Shown in pieces: positions 14,674 through 22,708 of a stretch of 64,000 nt of DNA (within the stretch, counting starts at the first letter, position 1; each line of letters opens with the position of its first letter). A program made the position numbers and the translations under genes. Below the pieces are notes generated by a model that saw nothing but the letters and a program-made list of their open reading frames with translations, was not told the DNA's origin and searched no databases. Source of the stretch: Microbulbifer marinus (GTDB lineage: Bacteria > Pseudomonadota > Gammaproteobacteria > Pseudomonadales > Cellvibrionaceae); assembly GCF_900107725.1 (NCBI RefSeq), contig NZ_FNQO01000002.1, positions 248,001 to 312,000 on the forward strand, in the 5' to 3' direction.

Positions 14674-16182
14674 TCAGCTCAAGTCGATCCAGGTGGACTT
14701 CAGCTCGCAGTATTTGTCCAGCGCGTGCAGTGACTTGTCGCGGCCGTTGCCGGATTGCTTGAAGCCGCCGAACGGCACGGTGATATCGCCGCCGAAGTAG
14801 TTGTTCACCCACACGGAACCGGCGCGCAGGTCGCGGGCCATGCGGTGGGCGCGGCCGATATTGTGGGTCCAGACACCGGCGGCGAGGCCGTAGATGGAGT
14901 CGTTGGCAATACGCAGCGCTTCCTCTTCGGATTCGAACTCGATTACCGACAGCACCGGGCCGAAGATCTCCTCACGGGCGATCGTCATGTCACCGGTCAC
15001 ACCGCGGAATACGGTCGGCTCGAAGTAGTGACCTCCGGCCACGGCATCCGCCGGCTTGCCGCCACACACCAACTGCGCGCCCTGCTCCAGGCCCTTGGCC
15101 ACGTAGAACTCGACAGTGTCGAACTGGCTCTGATCGATCAGCGCGCCCATGACGGTGTTTGGATCCTGCGGGTGACCCGGCTTGAAGCGCTCGCTGGCCT
15201 TCTTGACCTTCTCGATAAATTCGTCGGCGATGCCCTTCTCTACCAGCAGGCGCGAACCGGCGGTGCAGGTCTCGCCCTGGTTGTAGAAGATCGCCAGCGC
15301 CGCAGCCTCAGCGGCCTTGTCCAGATCCGCGTCGGCAAAGACGATGTTCGGGCTCTTGCCGCCCAGCTCGAGAAAGGTGCGCTTCAGGTTCGACTGACCG
15401 GAGTATTCGGTCAGGGTCTTGCCCACTTCGGTGGAGCCGGTGAAGGTCAGGCAGTCGATATCCATGTGCAGGCCGAGGGCCTTGCCGAGACTGCTGCCCG
15501 GACCCGGCAGTACATTCAGTACACCGTCCGGCAGGCCGGCCTCTTTCGCCAGGCCGGCCAGCTTGATCGCGGTCAGCGGCGTGTTGGAGGCGGGCTTCAG
15601 GATAACGCTGTTACCGGTGGCCAGTGCCGGGCCCAGCTTCCACGCGGTGGTGGACAGCGGGAAGTTCCACGGCACGATCGCCGCGACCACCCCCAGCGGC
15701 ATGCGGGTGACCAGGCCCAGCTCGTTGGGGCCGGTCGGGGCGACCTCGTCGTAGACCTTGTCGACGGCCTCACCGCTCCAGCGGATGGTGGTGACGGCGC
15801 CAGGCACGTCCACGTTCATGGTGTCGCTGATCGGCTTGCCCGCATCCAGGCTCTCGAGCAGTGCGATTTCGGCCTTGTTCTGCTCGATCAGCTCGGCGAA
15901 GCGCACCAGGATTTTCTTGCGCTCCATCGGCGGCATGTGCGACCAGACGCCGGACTCGAAGGTCTTGCGGGCGATCTTCACCGCCAGGTCGGCATCATCC
16001 GGGCCACAGCTGGCGATCTGCGCCAGCTCCTGGCCATCCGCCGGGTTGATGGTGGCGCGGGTGTCGCCAGACAGCGCATCCACATATTCGCCGTTGATAA
16101 ACGCGCGGCCTTCGATCTTGAGGCTGGCCGCCAGGGCCTGCCATTCCTGCAGGGTTTGGGGGGTCTTTTGTTGTTCTGACAT
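14674..16182 (-). CDS. NAD(P)-dependent aldehyde dehydrogenase, PuuC-like
   Basis: A 502-residue ALDH superfamily enzyme. Motifs include VPWNFPLSTTAWKLGPALATGN with the catalytic Asn, TGSTEVGKT (cofactor loop), FLELGGKSP with the general-base Glu, and NQGETCTAGSRL with the nucleophilic Cys. Overall it is closest to gamma-glutamyl-gamma-aminobutyraldehyde dehydrogenase (PuuC), which oxidises putrescine-derived aldehydes, but related betaine or succinate-semialdehyde enzymes cannot be excluded. No other putrescine genes are nearby. I prefer ATG 16182 (MSEQQKTP) behind GAGGTG over ATG 16194. Two palindromes in the promoter region suggest specific regulation. Confidence 0.85.
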   Translation of the reverse strand: MSEQQKTPQTLQEWQALAASLKIEGRAFINGEYVDALSGDTRATINPADGQELAQIASCGPDDADLAVKIARKTFESGVWSHMPPMERKKILVRFAELIEQNKAEIALLESLDAGKPISDTMNVDVPGAVTTIRWSGEAVDKVYDEVAPTGPNELGLVTRMPLGVVAAIVPWNFPLSTTAWKLGPALATGNSVILKPASNTPLTAIKLAGLAKEAGLPDGVLNVLPGPGSSLGKALGLHMDIDCLTFTGSTEVGKTLTEYSGQSNLKRTFLELGGKSPNIVFADADLDKAAEAAALAIFYNQGETCTAGSRLLVEKGIADEFIEKVKKASERFKPGHPQDPNTVMGALIDQSQFDTVEFYVAKGLEQGAQLVCGGKPADAVAGGHYFEPTVFRGVTGDMTIAREEIFGPVLSVIEFESEEEALRIANDSIYGLAAGVWTHNIGRAHRMARDLRAGSVWVNNYFGGDITVPFGGFKQSGNGRDKSLHALDKYCELKSTWIDLS

Positions 16183-16212
16183 GGCACACCTCATCTGAAA
16201 ACTGAATAATTA

Positions 16213-16240
16213 TTCGGTTTATACCGAAAATGTGATCACA
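16213..16240 (-). promoter_or_regulatory. two palindromes upstream of the aldehyde dehydrogenase gene
   Basis: TTCGGT-TTAT-ACCGAA (16213-16228) and the perfect palindrome TGTGATCACA (16231-16240) lie 30-58 bases before ATG 16182. The second has CRP-like half-sites but with no spacer, so a GntR-type or other dimeric repressor fits better. An AT-rich possible -10 (AATAATTATT) is nearby. Confidence 0.4.
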
Positions 16241-16324
16241 AATCAAAGGATATCAGAGTTCCCGCCCCGATTTGAATGCTGCAGGTCTCAGTGTAGGGAC
16301 GCAGACGCCATTCGCCCCGGCGCA

Positions 16325-16858
16325 TTACTCCGCGGCGCTGGCCTCGAAGGTGCCGGACTCGCGGTTCTTGCGCACCCCGGGCACCGCAAACACCCGGTTG
16401 TGGAACGCAATATAGAAGCCCGGCGGCATCAACCGCGCCGCCAGCAGCGCCTCGGTGACATTCTGGCGCGCATCCGAGTCGATAAAGCCCATCGGCTTCA
16501 TCGCGCCGGTGAAGACCACCGCGACCTTGGGCGTGCCCAGCTTGCGGAAGCAGTACTCGGCGGTGTCGGCCATGGTATCGGTGCCGTGCAGCACCACGAT
16601 CGGTTCGCCCAACTCGGCGGTGCGGGTCACCGCGTCGGCGATCAGCTGGCGGTCGCTGTCGTCCATTTCCAGCGAGTCCTTGTTCAATACGCTTTCCAGT
16701 TCCAGCTGCGTGTAGGGCAGGCGCAGGCTGGCGATCAGGCCGTCGCGGATGATTGAGGCGCGGTTCTTCAGGGTGCCCTCGGCCTCGCAGTAGCTCTTCT
16801 CGATGGTGCCGCCGGTGGTGAGAATGCGAACGGTAGTGGTCGGGTTAAGGTCGGTCAT
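16325..16858 (-). CDS. single-domain asparaginase-like protein
   Basis: A 177-residue protein equivalent to only the N-terminal domain of type I/II L-asparaginases, which are usually about 330 residues. Both catalytic threonine motifs are present: TTGGTIEKSY near the N-terminus and VVLHGTDTM in the middle, followed by FTGAMKPMGFIDSDA. The stop codon is clean and similar short versions are a recognised group, so this is not obviously a truncation. It may hydrolyse asparagine or related amides, or have lost activity, because the missing C-terminal domain contributes to dimer contacts. It sits alone between the ALDH gene and a large hairpin repeat. Confidence 0.8.
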   Translation of the reverse strand: MTDLNPTTTVRILTTGGTIEKSYCEAEGTLKNRASIIRDGLIASLRLPYTQLELESVLNKDSLEMDDSDRQLIADAVTRTAELGEPIVVLHGTDTMADTAEYCFRKLGTPKVAVVFTGAMKPMGFIDSDARQNVTEALLAARLMPPGFYIAFHNRVFAVPGVRKNRESGTFEASAAE

Positions 16859-16941
16859 CGCGTCTCCGGATCGGTGTTGGGGCGGACTGCGACAATATTA
16901 GTTCAGCGTTTGTTGCCTTTTGCTGAGGTCTCGGGCCGGTC

Positions 16942-17009
16942 CCGCCGCCGGGGGCTGCCCGGGAAATATTTACCGATCAGGTTTTTTCCCGGGCAGCCAC
17001 CGGCGGCGG
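16942..17009. repeat. long hairpin with conserved 24-nt loop, copy 1
   Basis: Arms 16942-16963 and 16988-17009 are complementary at 21 of 22 positions. The loop 16964-16987 starts AAATATTTACC and ends CAGGTTTTTT. The same 24 bases, reverse-complemented, form the loop of copy 2 at 20301-20366, whose stem is mostly different in sequence. It lies between the asparaginase start and the FAH gene end. Confidence 0.8.
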
Positions 17010-17045
17010 GGCCTCGCACAGAACGAGTGGCAGGCGCGGCGGCAG

Positions 17046-17708
17046 TCAGGCGACGCGAGTCTCCACCCGCAGCCAGTCGTCCTCGAGCTGCATCGCCACC
17101 CTGTCCCCGTGCAGCAGCTCGCCCACGCCGGCGGGGGTGCCGGTCAGCACCACGTCGCCCGGCTGCAGCGTGAAGTAACTGCTGATGTAGGCCACCAGAT
17201 CCAGAATAGGTGTCAGCATATGCGCCGTCTTGCCGCGCTGGCGCAGTTCGTCGTTCAGCCACAGGGAATAGCTGAGTTTGTCCCAGTCCGGCAGCCAGTC
17301 CAGTTTCACGAACGGCGACAGCGGGCAGCTGCCGTCAAAGCCCTTGGCCTTCTCCCAGGGGTGGCCGTCTTTCTTCAGCTGTGACTGCAGGTCGCGCAGG
17401 GTCAGGTCCAGTGCCAGGCCGAGGCCCGCGATCGCCGGCGGCACCTCCGACGCATTGGCGTCGGTCAGGGTGGTGCCGATCAGCAGTGCCAGCTCACCCT
17501 CGAAATGACAGCTTCCGCGCCCGGCCGGCAGATGGATGGGCTCGTCCATCGGCACTGCGGCGGTGGCCGGCTTGATAAACAGTAGCGGCTCTTCCGGCAC
17601 CGGGTTGTCCAGTTCGGCGGCGTGGGCGGCGTAGTTGCGGCCGACACAGACGATCTTGCCTAAGGTTAAGGATGTGTCGGTGCCGCAGGTGAACTGGTGT
17701 CGGTACAT
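17046..17708 (-). CDS. fumarylacetoacetate hydrolase family protein
   Basis: A 220-residue FAH-fold enzyme of the YcgM / fumarylpyruvate hydrolase type. Visible are IVCVGRNYAAHAAELDNPVPEEPLLFIKP, HFEGELALLIG with the metal-binding Glu pair, GLALDLTLRDLQ, KGFDGSCPLSPFV and VLTGTPAGVG. Such enzymes cleave carbon-carbon bonds in acylpyruvates or decarboxylate oxaloacetate using Mg2+ or Mn2+. The substrate is not clear from context. ATG 17708 is chosen because MYRHQF leads straight into the fold; a longer frame to 17789 is low-complexity. The 278-base gap to serA shows no other gene. Confidence 0.88.
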   Translation of the reverse strand: MYRHQFTCGTDTSLTLGKIVCVGRNYAAHAAELDNPVPEEPLLFIKPATAAVPMDEPIHLPAGRGSCHFEGELALLIGTTLTDANASEVPPAIAGLGLALDLTLRDLQSQLKKDGHPWEKAKGFDGSCPLSPFVKLDWLPDWDKLSYSLWLNDELRQRGKTAHMLTPILDLVAYISSYFTLQPGDVVLTGTPAGVGELLHGDRVAMQLEDDWLRVETRVA

Positions 17709-17986
17709 GGTTGGAGCCTCTGAAAAGCGTAATGCGCGGGCGGCTGATGGCGGCCGCCGAAGCGGGAATGCGGAGTGTACTGCAGTCACGCATTTGTTGG
17801 CTCTACCGGCGTACCGGCACCGCCGAATGCCGCCTGGCAGCTTTGCGGCACCTTCATAATCAAACTAGATAGTTAGGATAGGCATTTCGAATAAAGCGCC
17901 GCAGGCCGCTTGTGGTATGATCGCGCCCTCGCCGGCTCCGGCGCAGTGTAATTTTTTTCCAGTCGCCCATCGTCAAGAGAGTGTTT

Positions 17987-19234
17987 ATGGCTCTGCCCAA
18001 TACCGATCAAAAAGAGTCTCTGCAAAAAGACAAAATCCGCATTCTGCTGCTGGAGGGCGTGCATCAGTCCGCCATCGACCTGCTGGCATCCCGCGGCTAC
18101 ACCAATGTCGAGTATCTCAAGACCTCACTGCCGGAAGAGCAGCTGATCGAGAAGATTGCCGACGCCCACTTCATCGGTATCCGCTCCCGCACCCAGCTGA
18201 CGCGCAAGGTGCTGGAAAACGCCCCCAAGCTGATCGCCATCGGCTGCTTCTGCATCGGCACCAATCAGGTGGACCTGCAGGCGGCCACCGAGCTGGGTAT
18301 CGCGGTATTCAACGCGCCCTATTCCAATACCCGCAGTGTGGCCGAGCTGATCATCGCCGAGAGCATCCTGATGCTGCGCGGCATCCCGCAGAAGAATGCG
18401 GTATGCCACCGCGGCGGCTGGCTCAAGTCGGCGGCGGGCTCTTTTGAAGCCCGCGGTAAGACCCTGGGTATCGTCGGCTATGGCGCCATCGGCTCCCAGG
18501 TGTCCGTGATGGCCGAAGCCATGGGCATGCGCGTGATCTTCTTCGACGTGATCACCAAACTGCCGCTGGGTAATGCCACCCAGATCCACTCCCTCGACGA
18601 GTTGCTGGCCGAGGCGGACGTGGTCTCGCTGCACGTACCGGAGCTGCCCTCCACCAAGATGATGATCGGCCCCAAGCAGATCGCGCAGATGAAGCCCGGC
18701 GCAATCCTGCTGAACGCGTCCCGCGGCACGGTAGTGGATATCGAGGCACTGGCGGAAGCGCTGCAGAGCGGCCACCTGGCCGGCGCGGCCATCGATGTAT
18801 TCCCGGTAGAGCCGCGCGGCAACGAAGACGAATTCGTGTCGGCACTGCGCGGTATCGACAACGCGCTGCTGACGCCCCATGTGGGCGGCTCGACCATGGA
18901 GGCGCAGGAGAATATCGGTACCGAAGTGGCCGAGAAGCTGGCCCTTTACTCCGATAACGGCACCACCACCAGCTCGGTCAACTTCCCGGAAGTGGCGCTG
19001 CCCGGCCATGTGGGCGCGCACCGTCTGCTGCATATCCACAAGAACGTGCCCGGCGTGCTGAGCGCGATCAACCAGGTGTTCTCCGAAAACAAGATCAACA
19101 TCTCCGCCCAGTACCTGCAAACCAACGAAACCCTCGGTTACGTGGTGATCGACGTGGAGGCGGAATATTCGGATCTGGCGCTGGAGAAGCTGAAGAATGT
19201 ACCGAATACCCTGCGCTGCCGCGTGCTGTTCTAG
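17987..19234 (+). CDS. serA: D-3-phosphoglycerate dehydrogenase
   Basis: A 415-residue SerA of the E. coli-length type, catalysing the first step of serine synthesis from 3-phosphoglycerate. The substrate domain, the NAD-binding motif GIVGYGAIGSQV, LLNASRGTVVD, the catalytic region DVFPVEPRG and TPHVGGSTMEAQ, and a C-terminal ACT domain (HKNVPGVLSAINQVFSENKINI) are all present. The ACT domain normally binds serine for feedback inhibition. ATG 17987 follows AAGAGAG (17973-17979); GTG 17981 is less likely. The gene is monocistronic. Confidence 0.96.
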   Translation: MALPNTDQKESLQKDKIRILLLEGVHQSAIDLLASRGYTNVEYLKTSLPEEQLIEKIADAHFIGIRSRTQLTRKVLENAPKLIAIGCFCIGTNQVDLQAATELGIAVFNAPYSNTRSVAELIIAESILMLRGIPQKNAVCHRGGWLKSAAGSFEARGKTLGIVGYGAIGSQVSVMAEAMGMRVIFFDVITKLPLGNATQIHSLDELLAEADVVSLHVPELPSTKMMIGPKQIAQMKPGAILLNASRGTVVDIEALAEALQSGHLAGAAIDVFPVEPRGNEDEFVSALRGIDNALLTPHVGGSTMEAQENIGTEVAEKLALYSDNGTTTSSVNFPEVALPGHVGAHRLLHIHKNVPGVLSAINQVFSENKINISAQYLQTNETLGYVVIDVEAEYSDLALEKLKNVPNTLRCRVLF

Positions 19235-19291
19235 TCGCAGCGGGCACCTGACTTTCCTGTAACTTTCCCTGTAGAATCCCTGCTACAGAAA

Positions 19292-19317
19292 GGCGGGCGG
19301 CATTCCAGCCGCCCGCC
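19292..19317 (+). terminator. GC-rich hairpin after serA
   Basis: GGCGGGCGGC (19292-19301), loop ATTCCA, GCCGCCCGCC (19308-19317): a perfect 10-bp stem 58 bases after the serA stop. It has no T tract, so termination is uncertain; mRNA end protection is an alternative. Confidence 0.5.
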
Positions 19318-19361
19318 ACACTCTCTCCTCGTCGGCCCCTCGGCCCAATCTGCGAGTTACC

Positions 19362-20273
19362 GTGCACAACAGAGACGATTCCGCCGCGACCGGCCTGCTC
19401 GCCGGCATTTCCGCCTTTCTCTTCTGGGGCCTGGCGCCGCTGTATTTCAAACTGCTCGACGGTATTCCCTCAACGGAAATACTCGCGCACCGCAGTATCT
19501 GGGCGCTGGCGCTGGCGCTGATCGTCCTCGCGCTGATCGGCAAGTTTGCCGACTTCACCGCGACGCTGCGCGATCGCCGGAAAATGCGCACACTGGCACT
19601 GTCTGCACTGCTGATCGGCAGCAACTGGCTGGTATTTATCTGGGCCATTACCAACCAGCACCTGCTGGACGCCAGCCTCGGCTATTACATCAACCCGCTG
19701 ATCAGCGTACTGCTCGGCGTACTGGTTCTGGGCGAGCGGCTGCGCCGCCTGCAGTGGATTGCCGTGGGCCTGGCGGCGGTCGGTATTGGCTGGTATCTGT
19801 GGCAGTTCGGGCGGCTGCCAATGGTGGCGCTGTTCCTGGCAATGTCGTTCGGCTTCTACGGCCTGGTGCGTAAGCGCGCACCGGTGGAGAGCCTGACCGG
19901 TCTCGCCGTGGAGACCCTGTATATGCTGCCGCTGGCACTTGCCTATCTGATCTGGAGCAGCAGCCCGAGCAGCAATCCGCTGAACAACAGCTGGGAGTTG
20001 AATGGCCTGCTGCTGCTCGCCGGCCCGATCACACTGACACCGCTGCTACTGTTCAATATCGCCGCGCGGCGGCTGAACCTGTCGACCGTGGGATTCCTGC
20101 AGTACATCGCGCCGACGCTGCAGCTGCTGGTTGCCGTCATGCTGTTTCACGAGCCGTTCGACGAAAACAAACTGCTGACCTTTGCCTTCGTCTGGCTCGG
20201 GCTGCTGCTCTATTCGGTGGATGCGCTGGCGCAGCGCCGCAAGCTGCGGTTGCAGCAGAGGGCCGTGGTTTAA
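19362..20273 (+). CDS. rarD: EamA family transporter RarD
   Basis: A 303-residue, ten-helix drug/metabolite transporter superfamily protein. ATGLLAGISAFLFWGLAPLYFKLLDGIPSTEILAHRSIWAL is the RarD signature, with LDASLGYYINPLISVLLGVLVLGERL in the first EamA repeat and STVGFLQYIAPTLQLLVAV in the second. RarD was named from chloramphenicol-sensitivity studies, but its physiological substrate is not established. The start is GTG 19362. It converges on the hydrolase gene, with a large hairpin repeat in between. Confidence 0.93.
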   Translation: MHNRDDSAATGLLAGISAFLFWGLAPLYFKLLDGIPSTEILAHRSIWALALALIVLALIGKFADFTATLRDRRKMRTLALSALLIGSNWLVFIWAITNQHLLDASLGYYINPLISVLLGVLVLGERLRRLQWIAVGLAAVGIGWYLWQFGRLPMVALFLAMSFGFYGLVRKRAPVESLTGLAVETLYMLPLALAYLIWSSSPSSNPLNNSWELNGLLLLAGPITLTPLLLFNIAARRLNLSTVGFLQYIAPTLQLLVAVMLFHEPFDENKLLTFAFVWLGLLLYSVDALAQRRKLRLQQRAVV

Positions 20274-20300
20274 CTGCGCCCTGATTCCTTCGAAGAACAG

Positions 20301-20366
20301 GCGCAGCGGCGGCCACCCGGCAAAAAACCTGATCGGTAAATATTTGCCGGCCGGTCGCCGCTGCGC
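20301..20366. repeat. long hairpin with conserved 24-nt loop, copy 2
   Basis: Arms 20301-20321 and 20346-20366 pair at 18 of 21 positions. The loop 20322-20345 is the exact reverse complement of the loop of copy 1 (16964-16987). Next to the loop both copies share CCCGG, and the closing base pair is C-G here against G-C in copy 1 in the same orientation. It lies between two convergent genes. Confidence 0.8.
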
Positions 20367-20393
20367 CCTCCTCGCTGAGGAGCGCAATTCAAA

Positions 20394-21377
20394 TTAAGCA
20401 TTCAGCCAGTCGTCCAGCGCCTTCAGAATCTGGTGCCGGTAGGGCTGGGTCTCGTTGATCATCTGGTGGCGGGCGCCACGAATGATCACCCGCTTGCTGT
20501 TTGGGAAGCGGTCGCGGATGGCGCGCATGTTGTAGCGCCACGAGACCGTCTCGTCGCCGGTGCCCTGCAGCACCAGAATCGGCTTGGGGTTTTTCGCGGT
20601 TTTCGGGAAGGTCTTCAGCCAGTCCACCATGGCGCCGAGCCAGCGCATCGACATCACCGGCGACTGCAGCGGATCCCGGTGCGCCTGGCGGCGTGCGAAC
20701 TCGGCGTCGTGGGTGTTGATGTTGAAACCGCGGTTCGGCGCCATCAGGAAAAAACGGCCCAGATAGTACATCCATTTGCGCACATGCCAACGCGCCGGCC
20801 GCACCAGCGGCGCCAGCAGGAAGACTTTGTCGAACGGCTGCCAACTGCTGTATTGCAGATAGGCCAGCAGCGCGGCACCGCCGGTGCTCTGGCCCAGCGC
20901 GTGCCAGGGGCCCGGCAGTTTGTCGCGGGCGATATGTAGCAACCTATCCAATACCTGGCGGTACTGCAGGAAAGTGTCGATGGCCACCGGCTCGCCGCTG
21001 GACAGGCCGTGGCCGGGAAAATCAAAAATCACCACGTTCAGGTCGCGCTCGAGACCGAAGCGCACGGCCGCACCGTAAATCCCGGTATGGTCGAAATAAC
21101 CGTGACAGATAAACAGCGTGCCGCGCGGCTTTTCCACCAGCCAGTACTGGGCCACCAGTTCGAAGCCACAGGCGGTAAAGGTGCCGACGCCGGTCCTGTT
21201 CGCGCGCGGAAACTGCAGGTTGTAGTAGTTGCGATAATCCTGCAACGCCGGCAGCAGCGGGCCTTCATCGCCGCTGCTGAAATCCAGTTCCGGTAATTGC
21301 TGTCGCAGCGCCGAATAGTCCGGCCGCTTGAGTACCGGGCTGTGTTCGACGGTGCTGATATCTTGCAGTAGATCCAT
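20394..21377 (-). CDS. alpha/beta hydrolase, monoacylglycerol-lipase-like (serine aminopeptidase S33 type)
   Basis: A 327-residue Hydrolase_4-type protein. The oxyanion segment is GTLFICHGYFDHTGIY, the nucleophile elbow is GQSTGG with S164, the acid lies in GTGDETVSW and the catalytic His in GARHQM. These positions match lysophospholipase or monoacylglycerol lipase families acting on membrane-derived lipids. There is no signal peptide. ATG 21377 (MDLLQDIST) is used; the frame extends upstream to 21479 but that part overlaps the fba terminator. It is the third such hydrolase in the window but shows no close similarity to the others by eye. Confidence 0.85.
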   Translation of the reverse strand: MDLLQDISTVEHSPVLKRPDYSALRQQLPELDFSSGDEGPLLPALQDYRNYYNLQFPRANRTGVGTFTACGFELVAQYWLVEKPRGTLFICHGYFDHTGIYGAAVRFGLERDLNVVIFDFPGHGLSSGEPVAIDTFLQYRQVLDRLLHIARDKLPGPWHALGQSTGGAALLAYLQYSSWQPFDKVFLLAPLVRPARWHVRKWMYYLGRFFLMAPNRGFNINTHDAEFARRQAHRDPLQSPVMSMRWLGAMVDWLKTFPKTAKNPKPILVLQGTGDETVSWRYNMRAIRDRFPNSKRVIIRGARHQMINETQPYRHQILKALDDWLNA

Positions 21378-21447
21378 TGCCGCAATGGTACTGCATTTTC
21401 GGGGCGGAGGAATCGACCAGATGATCCGACCATAGCGGGCGCATAAA

Positions 21448-21473
21448 AAAGGGCGACCCTGAGGTCGCCCTTT
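21448..21473 (-). terminator. Rho-independent terminator of fba
   Basis: AAAGGGCGACC (21448-21458), loop CTGA, GGTCGCCCTTT (21463-21473), with additional A bases giving a minus-strand T run. It lies 22 bases after the fba stop. The stem is identical to that of the terminator at 10964-10990. Confidence 0.88.
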
Positions 21474-21494
21474 CCGCATGGATCGCAGCCGCGC

Positions 21495-22559
21495 TTACTT
21501 GATCTGCGGTTCCAGTTCGCCGGCGGCGTAGCGCTGGCTCATGGCGTCGAGACTGACCGGGCGGATCTTGCTGGCATTGCCGGCAGTGCCGAAGGCCTCG
21601 TAGCGCGCCACACAGATATCCTTCATCGCGTCCAGCGCCACCTTGTAGAATTTGCGCGGATCGAACTCGGACGGATTCTGGGCCAGGAAACGGCGCGTGG
21701 CGCCGGTGGAGGCCAGGCGCAGGTCGGTATCGATATTTACCTTGCGCACGCCGTGCTTGATGCCCTCGCAGATCTGCTCAACCGGTACACCGTAAGTTTC
21801 CGGAATCTCGCCGCCGAACTCGTTGATCACTGCCAGCCACTCCTGCGGCACCGAGGAGGAACCGTGCATTACCAGGTGGGTATCCGGGATGCGCGCGTGG
21901 ATCTCCTTGATGCGGTCGATGGCGAGGATGTCACCGGTGGGCGGGCGGGTGAACTTGTAGGCACCGTGGCTGGTACCACAGGCGATCGCCAGGGCGTCCA
22001 CCTGGGTTTTCTTGACGAAGTCCGCCGCTTCTTCCGGATCGGTCAGCAGCTGGTCGTGGGACAGCTTGCCCTCGGCGCCGACACCGTCTTCCTCGCCGGC
22101 CATGCCGGTTTCCAGCGAGCCCAGGCAGCCCAGCTCACCCTCGACGGATACGCCGCATGCGTGGGACATTTCCACCGCGCGCTTGGTCACGTCGACGTTG
22201 TACTCGTAGGAGGCCGGGGTCTTGCCGTCTTCCTGCAGCGAGCCGTCCATCATCACCGAGCTGAAGCCCAGCTGGATGGAGCGCTGGCATACCGCCGGGC
22301 TGGTGCCGTGGTCCTGGTGCATCACCACCGGGATTTCCGGGAATTCCTCGATTGCGGCGAGGATCAGGTGCCGCAGGAAGGGAGCACCTGCGTATTTGCG
22401 TGCGCCGGCGGAGGCCTGCACGATCACCGGGGAGTCGGTCTGCTTCGCCGCTTCCATGATCGCGCGCATCTGCTCCAGGTTGTTGACGTTGAATGCGGGC
22501 ACGCCGTAGCCATGTTCGGCAGCGTGGTCCAGCAGTTGGCGCAAGCTGATAAGAGCCAT
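21495..22559 (-). CDS. fba: class II fructose-bisphosphate aldolase
   Basis: A 354-residue class II aldolase of the Calvin-cycle/Fba subtype. [19 protein letters not shown] is near the start, MHQDHGTSP carries the zinc-binding His and catalytic Asp, [14 protein letters not shown] and the second zinc ligand region GTSHGAYKF follow, then [13 protein letters not shown] and [11 protein letters not shown]. It interconverts fructose-1,6-bisphosphate with dihydroxyacetone phosphate and glyceraldehyde-3-phosphate in glycolysis and gluconeogenesis. It lies downstream of pgk on the same strand, with a palindromic repeat in the 149-base gap. Confidence 0.96.
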   Translation of the reverse strand: MALISLRQLLDHAAEHGYGVPAFNVNNLEQMRAIMEAAKQTDSPVIVQASAGARKYAGAPFLRHLILAAIEEFPEIPVVMHQDHGTSPAVCQRSIQLGFSSVMMDGSLQEDGKTPASYEYNVDVTKRAVEMSHACGVSVEGELGCLGSLETGMAGEEDGVGAEGKLSHDQLLTDPEEAADFVKKTQVDALAIACGTSHGAYKFTRPPTGDILAIDRIKEIHARIPDTHLVMHGSSSVPQEWLAVINEFGGEIPETYGVPVEQICEGIKHGVRKVNIDTDLRLASTGATRRFLAQNPSEFDPRKFYKVALDAMKDICVARYEAFGTAGNASKIRPVSLDAMSQRYAAGELEPQIK

Positions 22560-22611
22560 GAAACTTTCCTTTCTCGTCTAAATTTAAAATCTTTCTTTTG
22601 TGCTTCTATCT

Positions 22612-22679
22612 CGTCATTCCGGCGCATGCCGGAATCCAGTGCCGTTGACCTCTGGACCCCGGCCTGCGCCGGGGCGACG
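22612..22679. repeat. composite palindromic repeat between pgk and fba
   Basis: Two hairpins in tandem: ATTCCGGC-GCAT-GCCGGAAT (22616-22635) and CCCCGGC-CTGC-GCCGGGG (22657-22674). They are bracketed by CGTC/GACG and CCAG/CTGG inverted pairs. This is the widespread proteobacterial type of extragenic palindrome reading CGTCATTCCGG...AATCCAG. A related hairpin lies at 50186-50213. Confidence 0.75.
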
Positions 22680-22708
22680 ATGTTTTAATTAATCGTCGGC
22701 GCGGGTCC

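Noticed and set aside
14755-16179. 474-codon plus-strand open frame opposite the aldehyde dehydrogenase
   Set aside because: The ALDH on the minus strand has every family motif; the opposite frame has none.
16231-16240. CRP binding site at TGTGATCACA
   Set aside because: CRP half-sites are separated by six bases; here there is no spacer, so it is recorded only as a palindrome.
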